Position numbers and translations under genes: made by a program. From contig NZ_CP027712.1 of NCBI RefSeq assembly GCF_003945765.1, forward strand, positions 6,696,001 through 6,760,000: DNA of 64,000 nt, written 5' to 3'. The stretch's first letter is position 1. Each line of letters begins with the position of its first letter. This document shows, in pieces, positions 9,867-18,956 of the stretch. Below the pieces are notes generated by a model that was not told the DNA's origin, ran no database searches, and saw only the letters and a list, made by a program, of their open reading frames with translations. Source of the DNA: Pseudomonas chlororaphis subsp. chlororaphis. Lineage in GTDB: Bacteria > Pseudomonadota > Gammaproteobacteria > Pseudomonadales > Pseudomonadaceae.

Positions 9867-9951
9867 AGGAGCGAGGCTTGCCCGCGAAGGCCCCGCCGCT
9901 GGGTTTCTGGCCCACCGCGCCATCATTCTTCGCGGGCAAGCCTCGCTCCTA
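9867..9951. repeat. REPIN (inverted pair of REP elements)
   Basis: GGAGCGAGGCTTGCCCGCGAAG at the left end is matched by its reverse complement at the right end, with about 40 bases of loop. This is the common GAGCGAGGCTTGCCCGC REP class of Pseudomonas. It separates the small gene from the convergent end of the RpiR-family gene. Confidence 0.85.
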
Positions 9952-9963
9952 CGGAAGGCCGGG

Positions 9964-10830
9964 CTAGTCGTCCAGGGCTTTTACCGACTTGGGCGACAGG
10001 CGCAGGCTGCGAAGGCTGCGCTTGACGCTCTTGAGGTGGTTGACCAGGCTCGGGCCGCGGGCCATGGCCACGCCCATCGCCAGGACGTCGATCACCACCA
10101 GGTGGGCGATGCGCGAGGTCAGCGGGGTGTAGATTTCGGTGTCTTCGTGCACGTCGATCGCCAGGTTGACGGTCGACAGCTCGGCCAGCGGCGTCTGGCT
10201 CGGGCACAGGGTGATCAGCGAGGCGCCGCTTTCACGCACCAGGTTGGCGGTGATCAGCAGGTCCTTGGAACGCCCGGACTGGGAAATGCAGATCGCCACG
10301 TCGGTGGGCTTCAAGGTCACCGCCGACATCGCCTGCATATGCGGGTCGGAATAGGCCGCCGCGGTCAGCAGCAGGCGGAAGAATTTGTGCTGGGCGTCCG
10401 CCGCCACCGCGCCCGAGGCGCCGAAGCCGTAAAACTCCACGCGCTGGGCCTGGGACATGAGGGTCACAGCCCGTTGCAACTCCACCGGATCGAGCTTCTC
10501 GCGAACCTCCATCAGGGTGTGCAGGGTGGTGTCGAAGATTTTCAGGCTGTAGTCGGCGACCGAGTCGTCTTCATGAATCGCGAACTGGCCGAAGCTCGCC
10601 CCGGCGGCCAGGCTCTGGGCCAGCTTGAGCTTCAGGTCCTGGAACCCCGAGCAACCGATGGCGCGGCAGAAGCGCACGATGGTCGGCTCGCTGATACCCA
10701 CGCTGTGGGCCAGGTCGGCCATGGAACTGTGCATCACAGCCGCAGGGTCGAGCAGCACATGATCGGCGACCTTGAGCTCCGACTTGCGCAAGAGATGGCG
10801 TGATTGGGCAATGTGCTGCAACAGATTCAA
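9964..10830 (-). CDS. RpiR/HexR-family transcriptional regulator
   Basis: 288 residues with an N-terminal RpiR HTH domain (SELKVADHVLLDPAAVMHSSMADLA, then SEPTIVRFCRAIGCSGFQDLK, about residues 17-70) and a SIS sugar-phosphate isomerase-like domain (FYGFGASGAVAADAQHKFFRL; CISQSGRSKDLL; LAIDVHEDTE). HexR proteins sense 2-keto-3-deoxy-6-phosphogluconate and control Entner-Doudoroff genes. Position near pycA rather than zwf/edd suggests a second, paralogous regulator linked to central carbon flow. The conserved N-terminus MNLLQHIAQSR requires the TTG at 10830. A HexR-type palindrome lies upstream (10880-10894), consistent with autoregulation. Confidence 0.85.
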   Translation of the reverse strand: MNLLQHIAQSRHLLRKSELKVADHVLLDPAAVMHSSMADLAHSVGISEPTIVRFCRAIGCSGFQDLKLKLAQSLAAGASFGQFAIHEDDSVADYSLKIFDTTLHTLMEVREKLDPVELQRAVTLMSQAQRVEFYGFGASGAVAADAQHKFFRLLLTAAAYSDPHMQAMSAVTLKPTDVAICISQSGRSKDLLITANLVRESGASLITLCPSQTPLAELSTVNLAIDVHEDTEIYTPLTSRIAHLVVIDVLAMGVAMARGPSLVNHLKSVKRSLRSLRLSPKSVKALDD

Positions 10831-10879
10831 AGGGCTGGACTCATTGTTATGGGGCAGACGCCCAAGGATGTAGCAATTT

Positions 10880-10894
10880 TGTAGTTATACTACA
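10880..10894 (-). promoter_or_regulatory. HexR/RpiR-type operator palindrome
   Basis: TGTAGTTATACTACA is an almost perfect inverted repeat located 50 bases upstream of the TTG start of the RpiR-family gene. It fits the TGTA...TACA pattern known for HexR operators in gammaproteobacteria, so autoregulation is likely. Binding is inferred. Confidence 0.6.
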
Positions 10895-11030
10895 TGAATT
10901 CGCTTTTTGCCTGCTCAATGCGTAACTGAATCACCTTTGCGCCCCACTGTTTTAGCCTCGCCTGCTCTTTGTAGCTGCTGGAGCCGGGCAGCCGGTATTC
11001 GTAAAAACTTCAGATATTCCTGGCCTTTTG

Positions 11031-11072
11031 CGGCCGCTGCGCAGCCGATCGCAGCCTGCGGCAGCGGCTACA
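11031..11072. repeat. REP element carrying the stop codon of the GGDEF-EAL gene
   Basis: The minus strand reads CTGTAGCCGCTGCCGCAGG followed by CTGCGATCGGC, a REP core seen also at 24093, 53485 and 54861. The TAG within CTGTAG (11068-11070) is the termination codon of the leftward GGDEF-EAL gene. Confidence 0.75.
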
Positions 11073-13932
11073 GGGTCTCGGCCCGCAACAGCACCGCAAG
11101 CCCCTCGGCTTCCACCGGCCGACTGATCAGGTAGCCCTGCACCTCATCGCATTTCTGCTCCTTGAGAAATGCCAGCTGCTCCGGATGCTCCACCCCTTCG
11201 GCCACCACCTTCAGCGACAGCCCATGGGCCATGGCGATGATCGCCCGGGTGATCGCCGCGTCGGCGCCGCCTTCGCTCAGGCCGCGGATGAATGCCTGGT
11301 CGATCTTCACGTAGTCCACCGGAATCCGCTTGAGGTAGCTCAGCGAGGAATAACCGGTGCCGAAGTCGTCGATGGCCAGCTTCACCCCCAGGTCACGCAG
11401 TTGCTGGAAGGTCGAAACGATGTGTTCGACGCTGTCGAGCAGATGGCTTTCGGTCAGCTCCAGCTCGAGGAAATGCGGCGCCAGCCCGGTCTCTTCCAGC
11501 ACGCTGCGCACCTGGCTGACCAGCTTGCCCTGGCGCAGTTGATGCACCGACAGGTTCACCGAAACCCGAATCGCCGGCAGCCCCTGGCGCTGCCACTCGC
11601 AGGCTTGCCAGCAGGCCTGGCGCAAGACGAATTCGCCGATCGGGCCGATCAGACCGATCTCTTCCGCCAGGCCGATAAAGTCCCCCGGCGGCACCCGCCC
11701 CAGGTCGGGATGGTCCCAGCGCACCAGGGCTTCGGCGGCGTTCATGCGGCCGGTGGCGAGGCACAGTTTCGGCTGGTAGAACACCTTCAGTTGGCGCTCC
11801 TCGACCGCCTTGCGCAGCTGGTTCTCCAGTTGCAGGCGCTCCAGAGTGCTGGCTTGCAGGCTGGCGGTGTAGAACTGGAAGTTGTTGCCGCCCAGGTGCT
11901 TGGCGTGTTGCATGGCGATGTTCGACTGGCTGATCAGCGCCGGAATTTCCCGCGCGCTGTCGGGCAGCATGCTGATGCCCATGGAAGCGCTGACCACCAG
12001 CTCATGGCCTTCCACGGTAATCGGCAGGCGCAGCTTCGCCGACAAGCGGGTGGCCACCCGGGTCAGGCTCGACAGGCAGCCATAGGCATCGAACAGCACC
12101 GCGAACTCATCGCCGGACAAGCGGGCAATGGTGTCGGCTTCCGGCAGCGCGTTGACCAGCCGCCGCGCCATTTTCTGCAACAGCTGGTCGGCGATGTCGT
12201 GGCCCAGGCTGTCGTTGAGCAGCTTGAAACGGTCCAGGTTGATATGCACCAGGGCCAGGCTGCGGCCGCCCTGGCGCATCCGTTGATGGGCTTCGCGCAA
12301 GCGTTCGCGAAACAGCGAACGGTTGGCCAGGCCGGTGAGCTCGTCGTAATGGGTCAGGTAGCGCATGCGCTCCTCGGATTCGCGCCGCGCCGACAGATCG
12401 GCGAAGAAGCCCACAATATGGCTTACCTTTCCCCGGGTATCGCGCACCACGTTCAATTGCAGCCACTGCGGGTACAGCTCGCCGTTCTTGCGTGCCTCCA
12501 CCAATTCGCCCTGCCAGCTGCCATGCTGTTCGAGAGTTTGATGAATCACCGGAAAGTGCCGCCGTGCGTCGCGACTGCACGGCAGGTCGACCACATTGCG
12601 CCCGAGCATGTCCTCGATCTGGTAACCGGTAACCCGGCTGAACGCCTGATTGACCGCCAGCAGCACGTAATCGGGGTCGAGGATCACGATGCCCTCGCTG
12701 GCCGCCTCGAACACCATCGCCGACAGGCGGCGCTGCTCTTCCTGTTGCTTACTGGCGCTGATATCGCGCCGGGTGCCGACCATGCGCAGCACCCGCCCGC
12801 CTGGGCCGCGCTCCACGGCGCGGCCACGGTCCTCGATCCAGACCCAGCGGCCATCGGCATGCCGCACGCGATATTCCACCAGGTAATCCTCGGTGCGCCC
12901 CTTCAGGTGCTCCACCAGCGCGCGCTTGAGCAGCGGCAGGTCTTCGGGATGCAGCAGCGGCTTGAGGTGGCTGAGCATCGCCCGCACGAACTCCGGCTCC
13001 AGGCCGAACAGCTCCTTGATATGGCTGTGATGGACCTCGTCGGTCTGCAGGTTCCAGTCCCACAGCCCCAGCTGGCTGGCCTTGAGGGCCAGGGCCAGGC
13101 GCGCTTCGCTCTTGCTCAGGGCCTGGTTGGCCGCGTCCAGCTCGAGGCTGCGCTGGGCCACTCGGCTTTCCAGGCCGACCTGGGCTTCGCGCAATTGCTC
13201 TTCGGCGCGGCGACGCTGCTCGACTTCCCGCAACAGCTCGCTGTTGAGCTGTTCGCTGCGACTCTGCGCCTGTTGCAGATGTTCGATCAGGGCCTGGTTC
13301 TGGAAACGCCGCAGCAAGCCCATCTGGATCAGGCGGTTGACCTGCCAGGCCACCACGCTCAGCGACACCAGCAGGATCAACCCCAGCCAGCCCCAGCCGC
13401 GCTGCTGATCGTCGCCGCCCCAGAACAGGTAGCCGATCGCCGGTAGCAAACAGGGCAAGGTAAAGGACAGGAAGGCCGGCAGGCTGACCGCGTAGGCCAC
13501 GCTGGCCGAGAGGATCGCCGCGCCGATCAGGCCGAAGACCCAGGCCTGCTGCAGGAAATTGTCGGTGGGCATCAGGGCGATGCCGGCGCAGGCCAGGGTC
13601 AGGCCGCTGACGGCGGAGCCGAGCAGGAACATGCGGCGCCAGACCGGCTGCGCCTGGCGGCTGGGAATCGCCGAGTCGAACGCCGCCACCTGGATCACCC
13701 GCAGGGCGACCAGGGCCAGCAACCAGACCATCCACACGCTGACCAGCCAATAACGCTCGGGGCTCCACAGCAGCCAGGCGCAGACCAGGCCGTTGAGCAG
13801 CATGAACAGGGTGGGCAACAGGGAGCCCTGATAAAGCAGGCGCGTGCGCTCTACCGCCATCTCCATGGCGTATTGCTTGCGAACAACCCGAGGCTCCACG
13901 AAGGGTCCGGACGGGCCAGTGCTGAGTGTCAT
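11068..13932 (-). CDS. Membrane GGDEF-EAL cyclic-di-GMP protein with PAS domains
   Basis: 954 residues. An N-terminal block of about six membrane spans (roughly residues 35-195) is followed by a coiled-coil segment rich in Gln and Glu, two PAS/PAC units (about 270-520), a GGDEF domain with SGDEF near residue 606, and an EAL domain with EALVRWDHP near 734, ELTESHLL, IDDFGTGYSSL and VAEGVEH. EAL catalytic residues look complete. The GGDEF core has Ser for the first Gly, which is often still active. It should make or degrade cyclic-di-GMP at the inner membrane in response to a signal sensed by the PAS or membrane part. The ATG at 13932 is chosen as the first one before the membrane block. It is divergent from uvrD. 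Confidence 0.9.
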   Translation of the reverse strand: MTLSTGPSGPFVEPRVVRKQYAMEMAVERTRLLYQGSLLPTLFMLLNGLVCAWLLWSPERYWLVSVWMVWLLALVALRVIQVAAFDSAIPSRQAQPVWRRMFLLGSAVSGLTLACAGIALMPTDNFLQQAWVFGLIGAAILSASVAYAVSLPAFLSFTLPCLLPAIGYLFWGGDDQQRGWGWLGLILLVSLSVVAWQVNRLIQMGLLRRFQNQALIEHLQQAQSRSEQLNSELLREVEQRRRAEEQLREAQVGLESRVAQRSLELDAANQALSKSEARLALALKASQLGLWDWNLQTDEVHHSHIKELFGLEPEFVRAMLSHLKPLLHPEDLPLLKRALVEHLKGRTEDYLVEYRVRHADGRWVWIEDRGRAVERGPGGRVLRMVGTRRDISASKQQEEQRRLSAMVFEAASEGIVILDPDYVLLAVNQAFSRVTGYQIEDMLGRNVVDLPCSRDARRHFPVIHQTLEQHGSWQGELVEARKNGELYPQWLQLNVVRDTRGKVSHIVGFFADLSARRESEERMRYLTHYDELTGLANRSLFRERLREAHQRMRQGGRSLALVHINLDRFKLLNDSLGHDIADQLLQKMARRLVNALPEADTIARLSGDEFAVLFDAYGCLSSLTRVATRLSAKLRLPITVEGHELVVSASMGISMLPDSAREIPALISQSNIAMQHAKHLGGNNFQFYTASLQASTLERLQLENQLRKAVEERQLKVFYQPKLCLATGRMNAAEALVRWDHPDLGRVPPGDFIGLAEEIGLIGPIGEFVLRQACWQACEWQRQGLPAIRVSVNLSVHQLRQGKLVSQVRSVLEETGLAPHFLELELTESHLLDSVEHIVSTFQQLRDLGVKLAIDDFGTGYSSLSYLKRIPVDYVKIDQAFIRGLSEGGADAAITRAIIAMAHGLSLKVVAEGVEHPEQLAFLKEQKCDEVQGYLISRPVEAEGLAVLLRAETL

Positions 13933-14178
13933 AGGCAGTGTTCTTATAATGATTGAGCCCGAAACGTCGCCGGAGCATACACAAGCAACCGCCCGGACCA
14001 AACTGCCTGGAATCATAAAATCGGCAAATCCGCGCGAGCGCCGATCCCTGCGAAATTCCTCCAGCCAAGCCCGGCCAACGGCTGCAGCCCGTGACCGACC
14101 GGTCGTCCCTGGCGTTCTTTTATCGGCTAAACCAAAGCTTGGTTTGCCCGGTGTGCGCCAGCCCCCTAGAATGCCCCG

Positions 14179-16362
14179 ATGCGCGATGATCTCTCCCTTC
14201 TGCTGAACTCCCTCAACGATGCCCAACGCCAGGCCGTAGCCGCCTCCTTGGGTCGTCAGTTGGTCCTGGCCGGTGCTGGCTCCGGTAAAACCCGAGTGCT
14301 GGTGCACCGTATCGCCTGGTTGATCCAGGTCGAGAACGCCTCGCCCCACTCCATCCTGTCGGTGACCTTCACCAACAAGGCCGCTGCCGAGATGCGCCAG
14401 CGTATCGAGCAGTTGATGGGTATCAACCCGGCCGGCATGTGGGTCGGTACCTTCCACGGCCTGGCGCACCGCCTGCTGCGGGCGCACTGGCAAGAGGCCG
14501 GCCTGAGCCAGACCTTCCAGATCCTCGACAGCGACGACCAGCAACGCCTGGTCAAGCGGGTGATCCGCGACCTGGGCCTGGACGAGCAGCGCTGGCCGGC
14601 CCGGCAGGCCCAGTGGTTCATCAACGGGCAGAAGGACGAAGGCCTGCGTCCGCAACACATTCAAGCCAGCGGCGACCTGTTCCTGGCCACCATGCGCGGC
14701 ATCTACGAAGCCTACGAGGCCGCCTGCCAGCGCGCCGGGGTCATCGACTTCTCCGAGCTGCTGCTGCGTGCCCTGGACCTGTGGCGCGACCACCCGGGCC
14801 TGCTGGCGCACTACCAGAAGCGTTTCCGCCACGTGCTGGTGGACGAATTCCAGGACACCAACGCCGTGCAGTACGCCTGGTTGCGCCTGCTGGCCAAGGG
14901 CGGCGACAGCCTGATGGTGGTGGGCGACGACGACCAGTCGATCTACGGCTGGCGCGGGGCGAAGATCGAGAACATTCACCAGTATTCCGAAGACTTCCCG
15001 GACACCGAAGTGATCCGCCTGGAGCAGAACTACCGCTCCACCGCCGGCATCCTCAAGGCCGCCAACGCCCTGATCGCCAATAACACCGGGCGCCTGGGCA
15101 AGGAGTTGTGGACCGACGGCGGCGAAGGCGAAGCGATCAACCTGTACGCCGCCTTCAACGAACACGATGAAGCGCGCTACGTGGTGGAAACCATCGAAAG
15201 CGCCCTGAAGACCGGCCTGGCCCGTAGCGATATCGCCATCCTCTATCGCTCCAACGCCCAGTCGCGGGTGCTGGAAGAAGCGCTGCTGCGCGAGCGCATT
15301 CCGTACCGCATCTACGGCGGCCAGCGCTTCTTCGAACGCGCCGAAATCAAGAACGCCATGGCCTATATGCGCCTGCTGGAAGGTCGCGGCAACGACGCGG
15401 CCCTGGAGCGGGTGATCAACGTGCCGACCCGCGGCATTGGCGAAAAGACCGTCGAAGCGATTCGCGAACACGCGCGCCACAGCCATGTGTCGATGTGGGA
15501 AGCGATGCGCCAGCTGGTGGCCAATAAAGGCGTGACCGGGCGTGCCGCCGGTGCCCTGGGCGCCTTCATGGAGCTGATCGAGCACCTGGCGGCGAAAACC
15601 GCCGAGATGCCGTTGCACCTGATGACCCAGACCGTTATCGAGCAGTCCGGCCTGATCGCCTACCACGAAGCGGAAAAAGGCGAGAAAGGCCAGGCCCGGG
15701 TAGAAAACCTCGAGGAACTGGTCAGCGCCGCGCGCAACTTCGAGCACACCGAAGAAGACCAGGAACTGACGCCGCTGGCGGCCTTCCTCGGCCACGCTTC
15801 GCTGGAAGCCGGCGACACCCAGGCCGACGAGCACGAAGACAGCATCCAGCTGATGACCCTGCACAGTGCCAAGGGCCTGGAATTCCCTTACGTGTTCCTG
15901 GTGGGCATGGAAGAAGGCCTGTTCCCGCACAAGATGAGCCTGGAAGAGCCCGGCCGCCTTGAAGAGGAACGCCGCCTGGCCTACGTCGGCATCACCCGGG
16001 CGATGCAGAACCTGGTGATGACCTACGCCGAAACCCGACGCCTGTATGGGAGCGAGACCTACAACAAGGTGTCGCGTTTCGTACGGGAGGTACCGAAGGG
16101 GCTGATCCAGGAAGTGCGCCTGTCCAACAGCGTCAGCCGTCCGTTCGGCGGTGGCCAGTCGCAGAGCACCAGCAGCCTGTTCGGCGGCAGCGAGATCCCG
16201 GACACCGGCCTCAGCCTCGGCCAGGCGGTACGCCACTCGGTATTCGGCGACGGTGTGATCCTCAACTTCGAAGGCGCCGGCGCCCAGGCCCGGGTCCAGG
16301 TGAACTTCAGCGAAGGCAGCAAGTGGCTGATGCTCGGCTACGCCAAGCTCGAAGCCATCTGA
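14179..16362 (+). CDS. uvrD: DNA helicase II UvrD
   Basis: 727 residues, the normal UvrD length. Superfamily 1A motifs are in order: Q motif LNDAQRQAV, Walker A AGAGSGKT (residues 31-38), Ia TFTNKAAAEMR, Walker B DEFQDTN (about 224), III QSIYGWRGA (about 255), IV EQNYRS, V LHSAKGLEFP (about 560) and VI YVGITRAM. A C-terminal FGDGVILNFEG segment is the Tudor-like RNA-polymerase-interaction region. It unwinds DNA 3' to 5' in nucleotide-excision and mismatch repair. It is a single gene divergent from the GGDEF-EAL gene and followed by about 250 bases in which I see no gene. Confidence 0.96.
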   Translation: MRDDLSLLLNSLNDAQRQAVAASLGRQLVLAGAGSGKTRVLVHRIAWLIQVENASPHSILSVTFTNKAAAEMRQRIEQLMGINPAGMWVGTFHGLAHRLLRAHWQEAGLSQTFQILDSDDQQRLVKRVIRDLGLDEQRWPARQAQWFINGQKDEGLRPQHIQASGDLFLATMRGIYEAYEAACQRAGVIDFSELLLRALDLWRDHPGLLAHYQKRFRHVLVDEFQDTNAVQYAWLRLLAKGGDSLMVVGDDDQSIYGWRGAKIENIHQYSEDFPDTEVIRLEQNYRSTAGILKAANALIANNTGRLGKELWTDGGEGEAINLYAAFNEHDEARYVVETIESALKTGLARSDIAILYRSNAQSRVLEEALLRERIPYRIYGGQRFFERAEIKNAMAYMRLLEGRGNDAALERVINVPTRGIGEKTVEAIREHARHSHVSMWEAMRQLVANKGVTGRAAGALGAFMELIEHLAAKTAEMPLHLMTQTVIEQSGLIAYHEAEKGEKGQARVENLEELVSAARNFEHTEEDQELTPLAAFLGHASLEAGDTQADEHEDSIQLMTLHSAKGLEFPYVFLVGMEEGLFPHKMSLEEPGRLEEERRLAYVGITRAMQNLVMTYAETRRLYGSETYNKVSRFVREVPKGLIQEVRLSNSVSRPFGGGQSQSTSSLFGGSEIPDTGLSLGQAVRHSVFGDGVILNFEGAGAQARVQVNFSEGSKWLMLGYAKLEAI

Positions 16363-16618
16363 CGCCTTGACCTCCTTCGCCATGCCGGGGCGATGCTTCT
16401 GAACCAGAAGCATGCCCCGCGGCATGGGGCGAAATCGGGCTGACCGGCCACTGAGCCGTTGCATCCGCCCAACGGACAAACCTGTACAGGGCCCACTTGC
16501 CTCGACCCAAGCTGAACCGTGGCTGTCAGGCAAAAGCCCGAAACACTCTGCCGCTAGCCAGTGACACTTCACCTGTGCAACATGGCGCGCGTGCCATCCA
16601 CAAATGGGAATTCCCTTT

Positions 16619-17497
16619 ATGAAACGTTTTCTTAGCATCGCCATGGCGTTGTGCATCGGCCTGACGATGAGCCTCGACGCCAACGCCAAGCGCTTCGGTG
16701 GCGGCAAAAGCGCTGGCGCCGCGCCGACCCACCAGACCAGCCAGATGGCTCCGTCCTCTTCCGGCATGGGTTCCACTGCCGCGACCGCCGGTGCTGCCGG
16801 TGCCGCGGGCGCTGCCACCAAGGCCAGCGGCGCTTCGCGCTGGCTCGGCCCATTGGCCGGTATCGCCGCAGGCGGCCTGCTGGCCTCCATGTTCATGGGC
16901 GACGGCTTCCAGGGCATGCAGATCTTCGACATCCTGATCATGGCGGTCATCGCCTTCCTGGTCTTCCGCTTTATCGCCGCCCGTCGTCGCAAGCAGCAGG
17001 AGCAGTACGCTCCAGCCGGCCACGCACCGATGCAGCGTGAAGCCTTCGAGCCAAAACCTGCCTCCGGTTCGATCTTCGGTGGTTCGGCTGCACCTGCCGC
17101 CGTGGCCCGTCCGGTAATCAACGCGCCAGCCTGGTTCAACGAAGAGCGTTTCGTCGAAGCCGCGCGCAACCACTTCCAGTCCCTGCAGCAACACTGGGAC
17201 GCCAACGAAATGGACAAGATCGCCGAGTTCGTGACCCCGCAGATGCTGCAATTCCTGAAGCAGGAACGTGCCGATCTGGGCGACGGCTTCCAGTCGACCT
17301 ACATCGACAACCTCAATGTGCAACTGGAAGGCGTCGACGACCGCGCCGACAAGACCATCGCAACCCTGACCTTCACCGGCGTGTCGAAGACCTCGCGTTT
17401 CGACCAGGGCGAAGTGTTCAGTGAAAGCTGGAACATGGAGCGCGCCCAGGGCGAAAATCAGCCTTGGCTGGTTGCAGGTATCCGCCAGAACGGCTGA
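16619..17497 (+). CDS. Tim44-like domain membrane protein
   Basis: 292 residues: an N-terminal signal or membrane segment (MKRFLSIAMALCIGLTMSLDANA), a low-complexity Ala/Gly/Ser-rich region (about residues 22-78), one or two membrane segments (WLGPLAGIAAGGLLASMF and IFDILIMAVIAFLVFRFI, about 80-125) and a C-terminal Tim44-like domain (FNEERFVEAARNHFQSLQQHWD onward) of the fold shared by mitochondrial Tim44 and ribosomal L45. The domain is thought to bind proteins or membranes; in bacteria the role is unsettled. An ATG at 16619 gives the signal segment directly; the ATG at 16604 is in frame but adds nothing. It ends at a clear terminator, so it is monocistronic. Confidence 0.85.
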   Translation: MKRFLSIAMALCIGLTMSLDANAKRFGGGKSAGAAPTHQTSQMAPSSSGMGSTAATAGAAGAAGAATKASGASRWLGPLAGIAAGGLLASMFMGDGFQGMQIFDILIMAVIAFLVFRFIAARRRKQQEQYAPAGHAPMQREAFEPKPASGSIFGGSAAPAAVARPVINAPAWFNEERFVEAARNHFQSLQQHWDANEMDKIAEFVTPQMLQFLKQERADLGDGFQSTYIDNLNVQLEGVDDRADKTIATLTFTGVSKTSRFDQGEVFSESWNMERAQGENQPWLVAGIRQNG

Positions 17498-17525
17498 TTC
17501 TCTCCAGTGTCACATCGGTAATCGC

Positions 17526-17551
17526 AAAACCCCGGCTCAGGTCGGGGTTTT
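17526..17551. terminator. Rho-independent terminator after the Tim44-like gene
   Basis: AAACCCCG and CGGGGTTT form an eight-base-pair stem around an eight-base loop, followed by TTTTG. The flanking A run makes it potentially bidirectional. Confidence 0.8.
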
Positions 17552-17635
17552 GCATTTCACGATTGCACTTATAGCGAGCTACTGTATAAACCGCCGTCTA
17601 TTAAACCGCGCCATAGAGCTAAGAGGACCCAGGCC

Positions 17636-18043
17636 GTGGAAGAAGTCATCGAGCAACTCCGTGAAGCAAACGAACCGGTACCCGTTCCCCTGGAACTGCC
17701 GGATGAAGACCTGCTGGTGGAAATCGAAGAACAGCTGTTCATCAATATCCCCTTCGTCTTCAAAGAGTTCCTGTTGACCGTGAGCGATGTCGTCTACGGC
17801 AGCCTGGAGCCGGTCACCGTGACCGACCCGCAATCCCACACCTACCTGCCGGAAGTGGCGGCTACCGCCTGGGACATGGGCGTGCCGCGCGAGCTGATCC
17901 CGATCTGCCAGGACGGTGACGACTACTACTGCGTCGAGGAAGACGGCACCGTGGTGTTGTGGTCCGGCGAAGAAGAGCTGATCACCGAAGAATCCTGGGA
18001 ATCGGTGTGGCACTGGGCGCGGGACGTCTGGCTGGAAAGCTGA
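17636..18043 (+). CDS. SMI1/KNR4 (SUKH) family protein
   Basis: 135 acidic residues. The SUKH pattern is visible: an N-terminal helix, then LPDEDLLVEIEEQLFINIPFVFKEFLL, the VTVTDPQSHTYLPEV strand region, a turn with PRELIPICQDGDDYYCVEEDG and the final helix ESWESVWHWARDVWLES. SUKH domains occur in yeast cell-wall regulators and in bacterial immunity proteins against contact-dependent toxins. No toxin or effector gene is next to this one, and similar stand-alone copies are common in pseudomonads, so a housekeeping role is more likely. The start is GTG at 17636, preceded by AAGAGGA. Confidence 0.8.
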   Translation: MEEVIEQLREANEPVPVPLELPDEDLLVEIEEQLFINIPFVFKEFLLTVSDVVYGSLEPVTVTDPQSHTYLPEVAATAWDMGVPRELIPICQDGDDYYCVEEDGTVVLWSGEEELITEESWESVWHWARDVWLES

Positions 18044-18103
18044 TCGGCCTTGCGCGGTTTCGCCCCGCGGGCGCAGGCGCATGGATCGACTGCCACCCGT
18101 TGC

Positions 18104-18956
18104 ATGACGTTCACAAGCGGTCGCGCCACCCGGTCGATCGCCGCATTGACACTACTCGCCAGCAGCCTGCTGGCGGGTTGTCAGTCGCCCATGGCTCAGT
18201 TGCAAAGCCTGAGCACGCAGTACGCCCATCAGGTCGAAGTCCTGCCCACCTCACCCTTCCCGCTCGCCAGCAGCCTGCCCCAGCACTTATCCAAACAACC
18301 CCGCCTGCGCGTCTACCTTGAAGGCGACGGCCATGCCTGGGAGACAGCCCGCCAACCCAGCCTCGCCCCCAGTCCGCAGCACCTGCTGATGGTGTAACTG
18401 GCGCTGAGCGATCCCCGTCCCAGCGTCTATCTGGCCCGCCCCTGCCAATTCGTCAGGGCGGCTGACTGCACGGCGACCATCTGGACCGACCAGCGCTTTT
18501 CCCCAGCGGTACTGCGCAGCCTCGACCAGGCCCTCGACCGCCTCAAACAGCGTTACGGCAATCAGGATTTCGAACTGATCGGCTATTCAGGTGGCGCGGC
18601 ACTGGCCCTGTTGCTGGCCGCGCGGCGAGACGATATTATCCAGGTGCAAACCCTGGCCGGCAACCTGAGCCCTCGGCTATGGGTCAGTGCGCTGGGGCTG
18701 AGCCCGCTGCACGGCTCCCTCGAGCCGCTGGACCAGGCACCCAAGCTGGCCCTGGTGGCGCAACGGCATTTGCTCGGCCAGGCCGACCGCAGCGTGCCTG
18801 CCAGCCTCTACCCCGCCTATCGGCAGGCACTGGGGGACGCAAGCCTTCTGCGTACAATCCGTCAGCCTGCCCGGGGTCACCCACGACCAGGGCTGGGTCG
18901 AAGCCTGGCGACACTGGCGCGACCAACCGCTGAGTTGTGCATCACCGGGCAATTAG
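18104..18956 (+). pseudogene. Decayed lipoprotein alpha/beta-hydrolase gene
   Basis: The 5' part encodes MTFTSGRATRSIAALTLLAS with an SLLAGC lipobox, then YLEGDGHAWETARQPSLAPSPQHLLMV, after which a TAA (18395-18397) interrupts the frame. Translation in the same frame beyond it gives a convincing continuation: LALSDPRPSVYLARPCQF, a Tyr-rich strand and the nucleophile elbow LIGYSGGAALALLLA. Near 18840 the coding signal moves to another frame (GVTHDQGWVEAWRHWRDQP) and ends at TAG 18954-18956. One nonsense change (probably CAA to TAA) and one frameshift therefore inactivate it, unless they are sequencing errors. The intact gene would be a serine-hydrolase-type outer-membrane or periplasmic lipoprotein. 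Its stop overlaps the convergent antiporter's stop. Confidence 0.75.

Noticed and set aside
10880..10894. Further Zur box (TGTAGTTATACTACA)
   Set aside because: Half-sites are TGTAG/CTACA, not GTTAT/ATAAC, and the adjacent gene is an RpiR regulator; a HexR-type site fits better.
13935..17217. A minus-strand open frame continuing for over 3 kb beyond the start of the GGDEF-EAL gene
   Set aside because: It runs antisense over uvrD and the Tim44-like gene, is low-complexity in translation and has no domain; high GC makes such shadow frames common.
17636..18043. Immunity gene of a polymorphic toxin system
   Set aside because: SUKH proteins can be immunity factors, but no toxin, Rhs or T6SS effector gene is adjacent.
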